A DNA stretch of 64,000 bases from Rhodococcus sp. P1Y. GTDB taxonomy: Bacteria; Actinomycetota; Actinomycetes; Mycobacteriales; Mycobacteriaceae. A model generated the notes under the pieces. That model was not told the DNA's origin. It saw only the letters and a program-made list of their open reading frames with translations, and ran no database searches. Shown one piece after another: positions 25,300 to 35,693 of this stretch (positions are counted from its first letter, which is position 1; each line of letters opens with the position of its first letter). The stretch spans positions 2,418,001-2,482,000 of the forward strand of contig NZ_CP032762.1 in assembly GCF_003641205.1 (NCBI RefSeq), read 5' to 3'. Made by a program: the position numbers and the translations under genes.

Positions 25300-26120
25300 A
25301 ACTCGATGCACAGGGCGTCGTCGTTGCCATCGACGGCACCGCGATCTTGACCGACGGCGTCGTTCACGCCGAATCAGGTTCGGTGGTCGGCCTCCTCGGA
25401 CCGAACGGCAGCGGAAAGTCCACGTTGCTGCGCACGCTTTACCGAGCCCTCGCACCGTCGGCCGGAACGATCGTGCTGGGTGAGGACGACCTTCGCCGCC
25501 TCAGCGCCCGCGAATCGGCGACCAGGACCGCGGTAGTGCTTCAAGACGATTCACCGGAATTCGAGTTCACCGCGCGTGAGATCATCGAACTCGGACGCAT
25601 CCCGCACAACACCGGTCTGCGACGCTTCGGTGCGGTCGATGTCGCCGCGGTGGACGCCGCCGTGATGGCAGCAGGGGTCGCGCACCTCGTCGACCGTCAG
25701 GTCTCGACTCTCTCGGGCGGCGAGCGCCAACGCGTCTTCGTAGCTCGGGCCCTCGCACAACAAGCCCCGGTACTGATCCTCGACGAACCCACCAACCACC
25801 TCGACATCTCGGCGCAGATCGACCTCCTCGAACTACTCACCGCAACAGAGGCCACCGTCGTCGTCGCACTACACGACATCGACCTCGCCGCCGCCTACTG
25901 CGACACCTTGTTCGTCATGAAATCCGGGGCCCTCGTCGCCCACGGAACCCCCACCGACGTTCTTACAACGGACATGCTGCGCGAGGTCTACGGCGTCGAC
26001 TCGGTCATCGCCGTCAACCCGATCACCGGCCGACCCTGCGTCCATTTCGGCCCCGCCACCCGAAGCCGCACCGACACTCGATCCAATTTCGATACCCGCA
26101 CCGAAAGTAGCCAACCATGA
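25296..26120 (+). CDS. ABC transporter ATP-binding protein (siderophore/metal uptake)
   Basis: The 274-residue protein has Walker A GPNGSGKST (35-43), signature LSGGERQ (139-145), Walker B VLILDEP (159-165) with the D-loop NHLD, and the switch His in VALHDIDL. This is the FecE/FhuC type. The start ATG overlaps the permease stop. About 25 residues of charged, Thr/Arg-rich tail follow the domain. It energises the FecCD permease. Confidence 0.9.
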   Translation: MKLDAQGVVVAIDGTAILTDGVVHAESGSVVGLLGPNGSGKSTLLRTLYRALAPSAGTIVLGEDDLRRLSARESATRTAVVLQDDSPEFEFTAREIIELGRIPHNTGLRRFGAVDVAAVDAAVMAAGVAHLVDRQVSTLSGGERQRVFVARALAQQAPVLILDEPTNHLDISAQIDLLELLTATEATVVVALHDIDLAAAYCDTLFVMKSGALVAHGTPTDVLTTDMLREVYGVDSVIAVNPITGRPCVHFGPATRSRTDTRSNFDTRTESSQP

Positions 26121-27100
26121 AGATCGCCGTACGTACCGGAACTTGCGCCGCTGCAACCATTCTCCTGCTGTCCGCCTGCTCGAGCGGACAGACCGAAACC
26201 ACTGCCGCGGGCACCGAGGCCGAGAGCGGCACCGCGGCATACCCGGTGACCGTGGCCAGCTGCGGCGTCGACTACACCTACGACACCCCACCCGAGCGGG
26301 TACTGCTCGGGGCCCCGGGAGTCATCGCCACCCTCGATGCACTCGGCGTGGCCGATAGCGCGATCGGATACACCAACGGCAGCTACGCATTCGACGGCAT
26401 CGACCAGTTCTCGGGCCTGACCTCCAACACCGAGGACTACGCGCCCTCGCGGGAGTTTCTCATCGGCGCATCACCGGATCTGTTCCTGTCCAACGACGAA
26501 GGACAACTCGGAGGCCAAGGATCGGCGAGCCCGGACGACCTGAACACCGCAGGAGGCAACCTCTACGTCCTCGGCGAATACTGCCAGAACACGCCCGCAC
26601 CCACGACAATCGATGCCGTCTACACCGACGTGGAGCACCTCGGCACCATCTATGGCGTCCCGGACACGGCGGCGGAGGTCGTGACTTCGCTTCGCGACCG
26701 CGTCACTGCAGCACGAGCGAAGAACACCGACACTGCGCCGCTGTCGGCAGCGGTCGTCCAGAGCTTCGACGGCAAGCTCTACGCCCTGAGCGGGTCCTAC
26801 TACAGCGCCGTCGTCGACGCACTCGGCATGACCAACGAATTCTCGGGCATCGACGGCAATTTCGCCGAGATTACCCCAGAGGCAGCCTTGAGCGCCGCAC
26901 CTGACGTCGTCCTGGTGCAGTACGCCGGATCGGAAGCGGACGCCGCGACGGCCGTGACAGATATATCGGCTCTGCTCGCGAACTCACCAGCGGTGCGGAA
27001 CTCCAGGGTGTACCCGCAGAACGAAGCCGACTTCCAGGCTGCCGGAGTCCGCATCGTCGACGCCATCGAGAACACCGCGGACAACGTGTTCGGCAAGTGA
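26117..27100 (+). CDS. Siderophore/metal ABC transporter substrate-binding lipoprotein
   Basis: The 327-residue product has a lipobox LLSAC with C21 as the lipidated residue, a Ser/Thr/Glu linker, then a FhuD/BtuF-type fold: VASCGVDYTYDTPPERVLLG, LDALGVADSAIGY, the strand-helix SREFLIGASPDLFLSNDEG and the C-terminal SAAPDVVLVQYAG. It would capture the ligand outside the membrane. Whether that is a ferric siderophore, haem or another metal complex cannot be told. It overlaps both neighbours by 4 bp. Confidence 0.87.
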   Translation: MKIAVRTGTCAAATILLLSACSSGQTETTAAGTEAESGTAAYPVTVASCGVDYTYDTPPERVLLGAPGVIATLDALGVADSAIGYTNGSYAFDGIDQFSGLTSNTEDYAPSREFLIGASPDLFLSNDEGQLGGQGSASPDDLNTAGGNLYVLGEYCQNTPAPTTIDAVYTDVEHLGTIYGVPDTAAEVVTSLRDRVTAARAKNTDTAPLSAAVVQSFDGKLYALSGSYYSAVVDALGMTNEFSGIDGNFAEITPEAALSAAPDVVLVQYAGSEADAATAVTDISALLANSPAVRNSRVYPQNEADFQAAGVRIVDAIENTADNVFGK

Positions 27101-28332
27101 GCTCGACGACCGCTCGGACGTCGCTGGGCGCCGCGTTCCGACTGATGGTGCTCGCACGTACAGTCGCGTGGTTCGGAACCGCCGTCGCGCTGGTCGCCTT
27201 CCCTCTCGTCATCTACCGCACCACCGGAAGTGCTGCGGCCACTGCGCTTCTCACTGCTGTCGAATCGGCACCGTACCTGCTGTTCGGGTTGTTCGCCGGC
27301 GCCGTCGCCGATCGCTGGCGGCGTCGTCCGACGATGGTCGTCACTGCTCTTGTCGCGTGCGCTGCAACGGCATCGATACCTCTGGCGTACTGGGCGGCGA
27401 CCCTATCGACTGCACATGTGTTCGTTGCGGCGTTCGTCAGCGCAACCGCAATGGTGTTCTTCGACGCCGCCGGTTTCGGCTTGCTGCCCTCGCTGGTGCC
27501 ACGCGCGCGCCTCGCTGACGCGGTCGGGCAACAAACTGCGTTGGCGACGGCTATTACCATGGCCGGGCCAGCGCTCGGCGGTGTGCTCATCGCCGCATCG
27601 TCGCCGTTCGCAGCACTGGCCCTCAACGCCGCCACGTTCGCGGTGACCGGCATCCTGCTCCTGTGGGTACGCGAACCTCCATCCGCGCCGCGGACGGAAC
27701 AACCTCACCTGTGGCGCGATATCGGTCACGGGGTGCGGTTCATCTTCGGTCACCCGCTGGTACGGCTGCTCACCCTGATCGGCACCGGCAACAGTGTCGC
27801 CGGCGGCATCATGACCGGACTCCTCGTCGTCACCGCCGTCCAGCGATACGGCGTCGACGAGCATGGCGGCGAACTGGGCTTGTTCTTCGCAGCCCTCGGT
27901 GCAGGCACATTGATCTCGACTGCACTGCTACCGCGATTGTCCCGAAAATTCACTGCAGGCACGATCGCCATCGCAGGGCTACTCGTACAAGCAGGCGCCA
28001 TCAGCGTCTGGATGCTGGCCACCTCACCGAGGTTGGGAGTGTGCGCCTTGGTGGTCTTCCAAGCTGCAGCTTCGACGGTCATCATCAACGGCATCACCGT
28101 CCGCCATCTCGTGACCCCGGACGAGCTTCAGGGCCGCGTCAACACCACAGCCCGCATGCTGGCCTGGGGCGGAGCGCCCATCGGTGCAGGCATCGCCGGA
28201 GCCCTGGTGGGGCCGATCGGGTTACCCGCAACGCTGGTGCTGGCAGTCGGCGTCACCGCAGCCAACGCCTTCGTCGCTTACCTTTCCTCGCTGAGGGCAG
28301 TCAGCGCACGACTCCACTCGAACACCCCATAA
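27097..28332 (+). CDS. MFS transporter, probable exporter coupled to the importer operon
   Basis: The 411-residue protein starts at a GTG overlapping the binding-protein stop (GTGA). It has about 12 hydrophobic spans and the motif DRWRRRPTMVV after helix 2, like the EntS/MFS_3 drug and siderophore exporters. Strict translational coupling to the importer suggests that it handles the same ligand, for instance recycling a siderophore after iron release. No siderophore biosynthesis gene is nearby. Confidence 0.85.
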   Translation: MSSTTARTSLGAAFRLMVLARTVAWFGTAVALVAFPLVIYRTTGSAAATALLTAVESAPYLLFGLFAGAVADRWRRRPTMVVTALVACAATASIPLAYWAATLSTAHVFVAAFVSATAMVFFDAAGFGLLPSLVPRARLADAVGQQTALATAITMAGPALGGVLIAASSPFAALALNAATFAVTGILLLWVREPPSAPRTEQPHLWRDIGHGVRFIFGHPLVRLLTLIGTGNSVAGGIMTGLLVVTAVQRYGVDEHGGELGLFFAALGAGTLISTALLPRLSRKFTAGTIAIAGLLVQAGAISVWMLATSPRLGVCALVVFQAAASTVIINGITVRHLVTPDELQGRVNTTARMLAWGGAPIGAGIAGALVGPIGLPATLVLAVGVTAANAFVAYLSSLRAVSARLHSNTP

Positions 28333-28515
28333 GTCCTGACCGGCTGACGACGGCTGAAGGGAACAGTCTGACGTCGATCGCGGGCACTATCGACGACACG
28401 ATCGTGAAGTGGCACATGACCTACCGAACGAAAGAGGGCGGCAGGGCGGAGTTGCACCTTCCGTAGCGTCATGTGGTGCAGTGGACGTATTCCGCCCACC
28501 TAGGAAGGCCCGCAG

Positions 28516-29394
28516 ATGTTCTCGTCTTTCATTCCACCGCGCCGAGTGACGATCGGGGGTGCCGCCGCCTTCGTCGGCACCACGCCACGAGCGATCCGTC
28601 ACTACCACCAGATCGGTCTGCTCCCGGAGCCCGAGCGGGGGAGCGACGACCGCCGCCGCTACGGCTACGACGAGATGATCCGGCTGCTGTGGATCCGCCG
28701 GATGGCCGACGCCGGCATCGCCCTCGACGACATCCGCGACGCCTTCGCGGACGCGGCCGGCACCGCCGACAGCGACGTTGCGCGGATCCTGGACCGGTTG
28801 GAGGGGTCAATCGTCGCCCGGCAGGCCGAGCTCGAGCGGCAGCGGATCGACGTGCAGCGTATGCGTACGCAAGGGAGCAGATTGGGACTGCTCTCCGATG
28901 TCGTGAGTGACCGCCTCTCAGACTTACCCGAGGAGTCGCTGCGGCAGGACGACCTGGACACCCTGCTCGTGACCGAGCGGATCTTCGGCGCGATGGGCGC
29001 ATCCATCCAGGCGTCGCGCTTCATTGCCCTGGCCACCCACCCGGATCTGCGGCAAGATTCCGACCGGGTCGACGCCGCCGAAGATGCGCTCGACGACACG
29101 GTCGCCGTCGACGACCCCCGCGTGGCGGAGGTGGCCGTCGAACGGCACACCTTCGAGACTGCCCTCCGCGCAGTCATCGAGAGCTCCGGCTTGGCGCAGG
29201 CCGACGACGCCCGGTTCGACGCCTGGGACGAGCTGCACCCAGCGTCAGCCGACGACGGTGCCGACGCGGGCTCGGCGTGCGGATCGACGAGCCTGGCCGA
29301 GGCCGTCCGGATGATGCCCTACGACATTTCCCCTGCTCGCATGCGGTGCATGGAACTGGTCCTAACCCTCGACGGACCCGGCACGGCTGTCTGA
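28516..29394 (+). CDS. MerR-family transcriptional regulator
   Basis: The 292-residue product has a MerR winged helix at residues 9-75 (VTIGGAAAFVGTTPRAIRHY, then HQIGLLPEPERGSDDRRRYG and LLWIRRMADAGIALDDIRDA) followed by a coiled-coil helix and a long C-terminal domain that I do not recognise. An AGGAAGG site lies 7 bp before the ATG. The long C-terminus suggests a small-molecule effector. No obvious target lies in the immediate neighbourhood. Confidence 0.82.
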   Translation: MFSSFIPPRRVTIGGAAAFVGTTPRAIRHYHQIGLLPEPERGSDDRRRYGYDEMIRLLWIRRMADAGIALDDIRDAFADAAGTADSDVARILDRLEGSIVARQAELERQRIDVQRMRTQGSRLGLLSDVVSDRLSDLPEESLRQDDLDTLLVTERIFGAMGASIQASRFIALATHPDLRQDSDRVDAAEDALDDTVAVDDPRVAEVAVERHTFETALRAVIESSGLAQADDARFDAWDELHPASADDGADAGSACGSTSLAEAVRMMPYDISPARMRCMELVLTLDGPGTAV

Positions 29395-29531
29395 CCAACG
29401 TTCGCGTCGCCGACGACGACCGTGGGCGCGCCGGAGTCCAGATAGATCGGATGTCATGTACAGACCCGCCCGAGCGTTGACCCCCCCTGCGGGCTACATC
29501 CGCCGTCGGAAGTTGGTTGTGTCTACTGTGG

Positions 29532-30338
29532 TCAGCCCTGACGAGCGACGATCCGTCGGGCATGCGCCAGTATCGGGGCGTCGACCATCTGCCCTCGGAA
29601 AGCGAAGACTCCGCGGTTCCGGGCGACGGCGTCGAGAACGGCGGTGGCCCATTCGATGTCGTCGGACGTCGGGGCGTAGGCATCACGAATGACGGGGATG
29701 TGGCTCGGGTGAATGGCCACTTTGCCGTCGAAGCCCACGGCCACGGCATCGTCGGCTTCCGCGCGGACACCGTCGAGATCGGGGATGTCGAGGAACACCG
29801 AGTCCAACGCAAACACCCCGCGTGCCTTGGCTGCCAGCAAGGTCTGCGACCGAACATGCTGCGCCACAGCACGATACTGGCCGCCAGACAGTCTGCTCGA
29901 ATTGCCGCCCATGGCGGCTACCAGATCCTCGGCGCCCCACATGGCACCGATCGCATTCTCGGCGGCGAGGGCGTCGAACACCGTCATCGCACCGAGCGGG
30001 GACTCGATCAGTGCGACGACATTCAGTGGTGCCAGTGCGTTGATCTGTTCGGCGGACTCACATTTGGGCAGCATGACCGTCGTGTATTCGGTCTGTTTCA
30101 CGGCCTCGAGATCGGCGGCCTGATCGTCGGTGCCGTGCGCGTTGACTCGAACGATCGTGCGCGACGGGTCGAGCGGAGTCGACACCACGGACTCGCGAGC
30201 GCCGGCCTTGTCCGCAGCACCGACAGCATCTTCGAGGTCGAGGATGACGACATCGGCTCGGGCCGAGGCCTTGTCGTACCGGTCGCGCCGATCGGCAGGA
30301 CAGAACAGCCACGCCGGCCCCGGCGGAACCCAATTCAC
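29532..30338 (-). CDS. CitE-like HpcH/HpaI-family lyase
   Basis: The 268-residue TIM-barrel protein has the CitE-type motifs VVILDLEDAV (metal/substrate Glu-Asp), VRVNAHGTDDQ, MLPKCESAEQI and ALIESPLGAM, and MWGAEDLVAAMGG. Family members cleave or condense citramalyl-, malyl- or beta-methylmalyl-CoA. It is the last gene of an operon that matches the mycobacterial order accD1-accA1-fadE19-maoC-citE for leucine/isovalerate breakdown. It overlaps the MaoC gene by 4 bp. Confidence 0.87.
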   Translation of the reverse strand: MNWVPPGPAWLFCPADRRDRYDKASARADVVILDLEDAVGAADKAGARESVVSTPLDPSRTIVRVNAHGTDDQAADLEAVKQTEYTTVMLPKCESAEQINALAPLNVVALIESPLGAMTVFDALAAENAIGAMWGAEDLVAAMGGNSSRLSGGQYRAVAQHVRSQTLLAAKARGVFALDSVFLDIPDLDGVRAEADDAVAVGFDGKVAIHPSHIPVIRDAYAPTSDDIEWATAVLDAVARNRGVFAFRGQMVDAPILAHARRIVARQG

Positions 30339-30820
30339 GACGCCTCTTCCGGTGGTTGCATTCGGACGAGCGTCTTGCGAACTGCAATTGCGACGATGTC
30401 TCCGTGCTGATTTCGGCCGGTATGAGTGAACGTCACGATGCCTTCGCCGGGGCGTGACTTCGATTCACGCTTGTCCGAGATCACGGTCTCGGCGTACAAC
30501 GTGTCGCCGTGAAACAGCGGCTTGGGAAACGACACCTCCGAAAAGCCCAGGTTCGCCACGATGGTGCCCTGGGTCAACTGCGTCACCGACAACCCGACGA
30601 GCGTGGAGACGGTGAACATCGAGTTCACCAGTCGTTGCCCGAACGCTGTTGTCTCGCTGTAGGCCGCGTCGAGGTGCAAGGCTTGAGTGTTCATCGTCTG
30701 GGTGGTGAACAGGGTGTTGTCGGCCTCGGTGATGGTACGACCTGGCCGGTGTTCATAGACGGTGCCCAGTTCCATCTCCTCGAACCAGAGGCCGCGTTGG
30801 CGAATCCGCTTGTTGCTCAT
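30335..30820 (-). CDS. MaoC-family dehydratase of the leucine-degradation operon
   Basis: The 161-residue hot-dog protein reads GRTITEADNTLFTTQTMNTQ, LHLDAAY, RLVNSMFTVS. The Asn-x-x-x-x-His pattern differs from the usual Asp/His of hydratase 2, as in other MaoC proteins of this position. It probably hydrates a branched enoyl-CoA such as 3-methylglutaconyl-CoA, which this operon otherwise lacks an enzyme for. Four-bp overlaps join it to both neighbours. Confidence 0.82.
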   Translation of the reverse strand: MSNKRIRQRGLWFEEMELGTVYEHRPGRTITEADNTLFTTQTMNTQALHLDAAYSETTAFGQRLVNSMFTVSTLVGLSVTQLTQGTIVANLGFSEVSFPKPLFHGDTLYAETVISDKRESKSRPGEGIVTFTHTGRNQHGDIVAIAVRKTLVRMQPPEEAS

Positions 30821-31983
30821 AGTCCCAGGCTCCGGGCGATCAGCATGAGCTGAACCTCGGTGGTGCCTTCACCGATCTCGAGGATTTTGCTGTCGCGGTA
30901 GTGCCGGGCAACCACGTATTCGTTCATGAAGCCGTACCCGCCGTGGATCTGTGTCGCGTCGCGCGCGTTGTCCATCGCAGCCTCGGATGCCACGAGCTTG
31001 GCGATGGACGCCGCTTTCTTGAACGGTTTGCCCGCCAACATCAGTGCGGCCGCGTCGTAGTAGGCGGTCCGTGCGGTGTGCGCGCGGGCCTCCATGCGAG
31101 CGATCTTGAACGAGATCGCCTGATTGCGGGCGATCGGGCTGCCGAACGCTTCACGTTCCTTGGCGTACTTCACGCTCTCGTCGACGCAGCCCTGCGCGGC
31201 ACCGACCGATACCGCAGCGATCGCGATGCGGCCTTCGTCGAGGATGTGCAGGAAGTTCGCGTACCCGCGGCCTTCCTGTCCGAGGAGGTTCTCCTGTGGC
31301 ACGCGCACGTCGGTGAAGCTGAGCGGGTGGGTGTCCGAGGCATTCCAGCCGACCTTGTTGTACGGCGGTTCGGCGACGAACCCCGGGGTATCGGTGGGAA
31401 CGAGAATCGACGAAATCTGTTTGCGTCCGGTTGCTTCGTCCACTCCGGTCACCGCGGCGACGGTCACCAGTTCGGTGATGTCGGTGCCGGAGTTGGTGAT
31501 GAACTGCTTGCTTCCGTTGATGATCCAGTCGGTGCCGTCGCGCTTGGCGGTGGTCTTGGTGCCGCCTGCATCGCTCCCCGCGCCCGGCTCGGTCAACCCG
31601 AACGCAGCCAAGGCCTTGCCGGCAGTCAGCTTGGGCAGCCATTGCTGCTTCTGCTCCTCGTTGCCGAAGCGGTACACCGGCATGGCACCGAGCGACACTC
31701 CGGCCTCGAGAGTCATCGCGACGCTCTGATCGACCTTGCCGAGTTCCTCTAGTGCCAGACACAGTGCGAAGTAGTCGCCGCCCATGCCGCCGTACTCCTC
31801 GGGGAATGGCAGACCGAACAGTCCCATCTCCGCCATGCCTGCGACGACCTCGTACGGAAACGAATGCTCGGCATCGTGTTTCGCCGACACCGGCGCGACC
31901 ACCGTCCGGGTGAAGTCCGCAACGGATTTGATCAGCTGCTGGTATTCGTCGGGAAGATTCGACGACGAAAGATGCTCGGTCAT
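30817..31983 (-). CDS. Acyl-CoA dehydrogenase, isovaleryl-CoA-type
   Basis: The 388-residue flavoprotein has the acyl-CoA dehydrogenase signatures [47 protein letters not shown] and the C-terminal [10 protein letters not shown]. By position it corresponds to FadE19, which would oxidise isovaleryl-CoA to 3-methylcrotonyl-CoA, the substrate of the carboxylase encoded just upstream in the operon. It overlaps both neighbours by 4 bp. Confidence 0.88.
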   Translation of the reverse strand: MTEHLSSSNLPDEYQQLIKSVADFTRTVVAPVSAKHDAEHSFPYEVVAGMAEMGLFGLPFPEEYGGMGGDYFALCLALEELGKVDQSVAMTLEAGVSLGAMPVYRFGNEEQKQQWLPKLTAGKALAAFGLTEPGAGSDAGGTKTTAKRDGTDWIINGSKQFITNSGTDITELVTVAAVTGVDEATGRKQISSILVPTDTPGFVAEPPYNKVGWNASDTHPLSFTDVRVPQENLLGQEGRGYANFLHILDEGRIAIAAVSVGAAQGCVDESVKYAKEREAFGSPIARNQAISFKIARMEARAHTARTAYYDAAALMLAGKPFKKAASIAKLVASEAAMDNARDATQIHGGYGFMNEYVVARHYRDSKILEIGEGTTEVQLMLIARSLGL

Positions 31984-33986
31984 GACTTGTCCTTCTCGGT
32001 ATCGGTGGGAACGATGCGGGCGAGGACCTGGTCGACACGAACCTGATCCCCGACAGCGACGGTGAGTTCGACGGTGCCGTCAATGGGCGTGGTCAAGGTG
32101 TGCTCCATCTTCATGGCCTCGACGACGACGACAGCCGTGCCTGCGGTCACGGCGCTACCGGAAGTGGTTCCGATCGCGATGATCGAACCCGGCATCGGTG
32201 AGAGGATCTCTGCGTCACCTGACTGCGTGTCGTCCTCGCGGACACTGGGTTCGGCGACGGTTCGTACGGCCCAGGTTCCGCGTGCACTCGATACCCACAC
32301 TGCGTTTCCGTCGTGAGCGAACCGTAGGGTTTCCCTCCTACCGTCGACCACGATGGTGATCGTGTCCCCGTCGATCTGCGCACTGAGAAGAGACGGCGAA
32401 CCGTCGCCGATCTCCACCTTGGCTGCGGCGGGTGTTCCGGTGATCGCCACGTGTTCCGATCGCTCACCTGCAACCAGACGAACCGTGTAGGGGGCCAGCG
32501 CACCGACGCGCCATCCGGTGGGCGTCGACCAGATGTCGTCCGTGCCGGACTGCCAGGTCGTCAACCAGGACACTGCAGCGGCGGCGATCAAGGCTTCGCC
32601 GGAAACTTCCGCGGCAGTGAAGTCTTCGAGCCGGCGATCGAGAAGGCCTGTGTCGAGTCGGCCGGCCCGGACATCGACGTCGGCAAGCAGAAATCGTGCG
32701 AATTCGATGTTGGTGACGACGCCGAGTACCGAGGTGTCTGCCAGCGCACGGTCGAGCGCACGTAGCGCGGTCGTGCGATCGGCGCCGTGGGCGATGACCT
32801 TCGAGAGCATGGGGTCGTAGTTGCTGCTGACCTCGGTACCGACTGCGAGGCCCGAGTCGACGCGGATACCGTCGCCCTCGGGTTCCCGCAATCCGACCAC
32901 CACGCCGCCGGTGGGGAGAAAGCCCCGACCCGGGTCCTCGGCATACACGCGAGCTTCGATGGCGTGACCGGTCATCGTTACCTCGTCTTGTGCCAAGGAC
33001 AGTGGCTCGCCGGCGGCGACACGGACCTGCCACTCGACCAGATCGAGCCCGGTGACGAGTTCGGTGACGGGATGCTCGACCTGGAGCCGGGTGTTCATCT
33101 CCATGAAGAAGAATTCGTCGGGGTGGTCGGCTGAGACGATGAACTCGACGGTACCGGCGCCGGTGTAGTCGACGCTGCGGGCAGTGTTACACGCTGCTTC
33201 TCCGATGCGAGTACGGGTGGCCTCGTCCAGGAGCGGGGACGGTGCTTCTTCGATAACCTTCTGATGCCGTCGCTGCAGGCTGCATTCGCGTTCACCGAGA
33301 TGAATGACGTTGCCGTGCCCGTCGGCGAGGATCTGTACCTCGATGTGCCGGGGCCGCAACACGAATCGCTCGAGAAACAGCGTGTCGTCGCCGAACGAGG
33401 AGGCCGCTTCACGGCGGGCACTGGCGAGGGCGGCGGGTAGGTCCTCGGTGCGCTCGACGAGACGCATTCCCTTTCCTCCGCCGCCGGCGGACGGTTTGAC
33501 GAGAACAGGGAACCCGACCTCCTCGGCTCCCGCTACGAGGTCGGCGTCGGTCAGGCCTGGGCGGGAGATGCCGGGTACGACGGGAACACCGAACCCGGAT
33601 ACGGCCGCCTTGGCGGCGATCTTGTCGCCCATCACCTCGATCGCTCGAGCTGGGGGACCCAGGAATGCGATATCCGCTGCCGCGCAGGCCGCGGCGAAGT
33701 CGGCATTTTCGGAGAGGAACCCGTACCCGGGATGAATTCCCTGTGCACCGGTTGATTTTGCTGCGTCGATCACCTTCGGTATCGATAGGTAACTCTCTCG
33801 GGCACTCGCCGGTCCGAGTCGTACCGCGATGTCCGCTTCGGAGACATGGCGGGCGTCGGCGTCGGCGTCACTGTATACGGCAACCGACCGAATACCCATG
33901 CGCCGCAACGTGCGTGCCACTCGCACGGCTATTTCTCCGCGGTTGGCGATCAGGATGGTGTCGATATGTTTGATCTGGCTGCTCAT
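31980..33986 (-). CDS. accA1: Acyl-CoA carboxylase alpha (biotin) subunit, methylcrotonyl-CoA type
   Basis: The 668-residue subunit has a biotin carboxylase half ([16 protein letters not shown] at the start, [10 protein letters not shown] glycine loop, [17 protein letters not shown] active site) and a C-terminal biotinyl domain with EAMKMEH, whose Lys carries biotin. The start is the ATG at 33986, since a longer upstream frame overlaps the AccD end. It carboxylates 3-methylcrotonyl-CoA together with the beta subunit encoded immediately upstream. Confidence 0.9.
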   Translation of the reverse strand: MSSQIKHIDTILIANRGEIAVRVARTLRRMGIRSVAVYSDADADARHVSEADIAVRLGPASARESYLSIPKVIDAAKSTGAQGIHPGYGFLSENADFAAACAAADIAFLGPPARAIEVMGDKIAAKAAVSGFGVPVVPGISRPGLTDADLVAGAEEVGFPVLVKPSAGGGGKGMRLVERTEDLPAALASARREAASSFGDDTLFLERFVLRPRHIEVQILADGHGNVIHLGERECSLQRRHQKVIEEAPSPLLDEATRTRIGEAACNTARSVDYTGAGTVEFIVSADHPDEFFFMEMNTRLQVEHPVTELVTGLDLVEWQVRVAAGEPLSLAQDEVTMTGHAIEARVYAEDPGRGFLPTGGVVVGLREPEGDGIRVDSGLAVGTEVSSNYDPMLSKVIAHGADRTTALRALDRALADTSVLGVVTNIEFARFLLADVDVRAGRLDTGLLDRRLEDFTAAEVSGEALIAAAAVSWLTTWQSGTDDIWSTPTGWRVGALAPYTVRLVAGERSEHVAITGTPAAAKVEIGDGSPSLLSAQIDGDTITIVVDGRRETLRFAHDGNAVWVSSARGTWAVRTVAEPSVREDDTQSGDAEILSPMPGSIIAIGTTSGSAVTAGTAVVVVEAMKMEHTLTTPIDGTVELTVAVGDQVRVDQVLARIVPTDTEKDKS

Positions 33987-33996
33987 GAAGGGGCAC

Positions 33997-35574
33997 TCAC
34001 ATTCTGAAAACGCCGTAGGAGACCGGCTCGAGCGGCGCATTGGCGCACGCCGACAGGGCCAGCCCGAGGACAGTTCTGGTGTCGGCGGGGTCGATTATGC
34101 CGTCATCCCACAGTCGAGCCGTCGAATAATAGGGGTTTCCCTGGGTTTCGTACTGCGAGCGAATCGGTGCCTTGAACGATTCTTGATCCTCGTCGGACCA
34201 TGGCTTACATGCGGCGTCGAGTTGTTCGCTTCGTACGGTGGCCAGCACGGAGGCTGCCTGTTCTCCGCCCATCACCGAGATCCGGGCATTGGGCCACATG
34301 AAGAGAAAGCGTGGCGAATACGCTCTGCCGCACATGGAGTAGTTGCCGGCACCGTAGGAGCCGCCGATGACGACGGTGAGTTTGGGGACGCGGGCGCAGG
34401 CCACTGCGGTGACCATCTTCGCGCCGTGCTTGGCGATGCCCCCCGCTTCGTAGTCGCGCCCGACCATGAAGCCGGTGATGTTCTGCAGGAACACCAGCGG
34501 GATGCTGCGCTTGTCGCAGAGTTCGATGAAATGTGCGCCCTTCATGGCAGATTCGGCGAACAGCACACCGTTGTTGGCGATTATTCCGACGGGATTACCG
34601 TGGATGTGGGCGAATCCGGTGACGAGCGTCTTTCCGTATTCGGCTTTGAACTCGTCGAATTCGCCTGCATCGACCACCCGAGTGATTACCTCTCGGACGT
34701 CGTACGGCGTGCGCGGGTCGGTGGGGACGACATCGTAGATCTCCGTCTGGTCGGCGATCGGGTCGCGTGTGGGAACGACGTCCCACGGCCGCGTAGTCCG
34801 GGGCCCAAGGGTCGAGATGATCTTCCGGACGCGGCGCAATGCGTCTCGATCGTCTTCTGCAAGATGGTCGGTGACGCCGGAGACCTTCGAATGCAGATCT
34901 CCGCCGCCCAGCTCTTCGGCGGTGACGACCTCACCGGTCGCGGCCTTCACCAATGGCGGCCCGCCGAGGAAGATCGTGCCCTGATTCTTGACGATGATGG
35001 CCTCGTCGCTCATTGCCGGCACGTATGCCCCGCCTGCGGTACACGAGCCCATCACGGCTGCGATTTGAGCAATTCCCTTGGCGCTCATGGTTGCCTGGTT
35101 GAAGAAGATACGTCCGAAGTGGTCGCGGTCGGGAAACACCTCGTCCTGGCGAGGGAGGAAGGCGCCACCGGAGTCGACGAGGTAGATACACGGCAGCGTG
35201 TTCTGCAGAGCGATCTCCTGGGCGCGCAGATGCTTCTTCACCGTCATCGGATAGTAGGTGCCGCCCTTGACGGTGGCATCGTTGGCGATGATGATGCATT
35301 CGCGACCGGAGACGCGGCCGATACCGGCGATGACACCTGCGCCGGGGCATTCGTCGTCGTAGAGACCATTTGCCGCCAGCGGCGCGATTTCCAGAAACGG
35401 GCTGCCCGGATCCAACAGTTCGTCGACACGGTCGCGTGGGAGCAGCTTGCCTCGGGCGATGTGCCGTTCTCGGGATTTCTCGCTGCCACCGAGTGCTGCG
35501 AGCGCGAGCTTCTCGGCGAGTTGGCCGGTCAGGAGTTCGTGGTCTGCTCGGTTGGCAGAAGTTTCGATCGCCAT
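33997..35574 (-). CDS. accD1: Acyl-CoA carboxylase beta subunit, methylcrotonyl-CoA type
   Basis: The 525-residue carboxyltransferase has two crotonase-like halves, with [51 protein letters not shown] and, in the second half, [20 protein letters not shown] and [20 protein letters not shown]. These are closest in look to methylcrotonyl-CoA carboxylase beta subunits. It is the first gene of the operon and is transcribed away from the TetR gene at 35694. Confidence 0.9.
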   Translation of the reverse strand: MAIETSANRADHELLTGQLAEKLALAALGGSEKSRERHIARGKLLPRDRVDELLDPGSPFLEIAPLAANGLYDDECPGAGVIAGIGRVSGRECIIIANDATVKGGTYYPMTVKKHLRAQEIALQNTLPCIYLVDSGGAFLPRQDEVFPDRDHFGRIFFNQATMSAKGIAQIAAVMGSCTAGGAYVPAMSDEAIIVKNQGTIFLGGPPLVKAATGEVVTAEELGGGDLHSKVSGVTDHLAEDDRDALRRVRKIISTLGPRTTRPWDVVPTRDPIADQTEIYDVVPTDPRTPYDVREVITRVVDAGEFDEFKAEYGKTLVTGFAHIHGNPVGIIANNGVLFAESAMKGAHFIELCDKRSIPLVFLQNITGFMVGRDYEAGGIAKHGAKMVTAVACARVPKLTVVIGGSYGAGNYSMCGRAYSPRFLFMWPNARISVMGGEQAASVLATVRSEQLDAACKPWSDEDQESFKAPIRSQYETQGNPYYSTARLWDDGIIDPADTRTVLGLALSACANAPLEPVSYGVFRM

Positions 35575-35626
35575 TGAGATGCACGCCTTACGAGTGGAAC
35601 GTCGGAGCGTTGACGTTTGAGTTAAC

Positions 35627-35653
35627 AGTTACTAACTGAAGTTATAGTAAACT
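35627..35653. promoter_or_regulatory. Candidate TetR operators between accD1 and its regulator
   Basis: AGTTACTAACT (35627-35637) is a perfect palindrome with one central base. AGTTATAGTAAACT (35640-35653) repeats the arms AGTT and AACT. This AT-rich stretch is centred in the 119-bp divergent region. The second site overlaps a possible -10 (TATAGT) for the regulator, consistent with autorepression. Confidence 0.55.
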
Positions 35654-35693
35654 ACGATTAACCGAGAGTCCAGTATCGAACGAGGGGAGTGCC

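Noticed and set aside
30901..31752. Long + frame opposite the acyl-CoA dehydrogenase gene
   Set aside because: A shadow of the intact minus-strand gene caused by high-GC codon use.
33829..35577. 582-codon + frame opposite accD1/accA1
   Set aside because: It mirrors the carboxylase genes on the other strand; its sequence has no family features and no ribosome-binding site.
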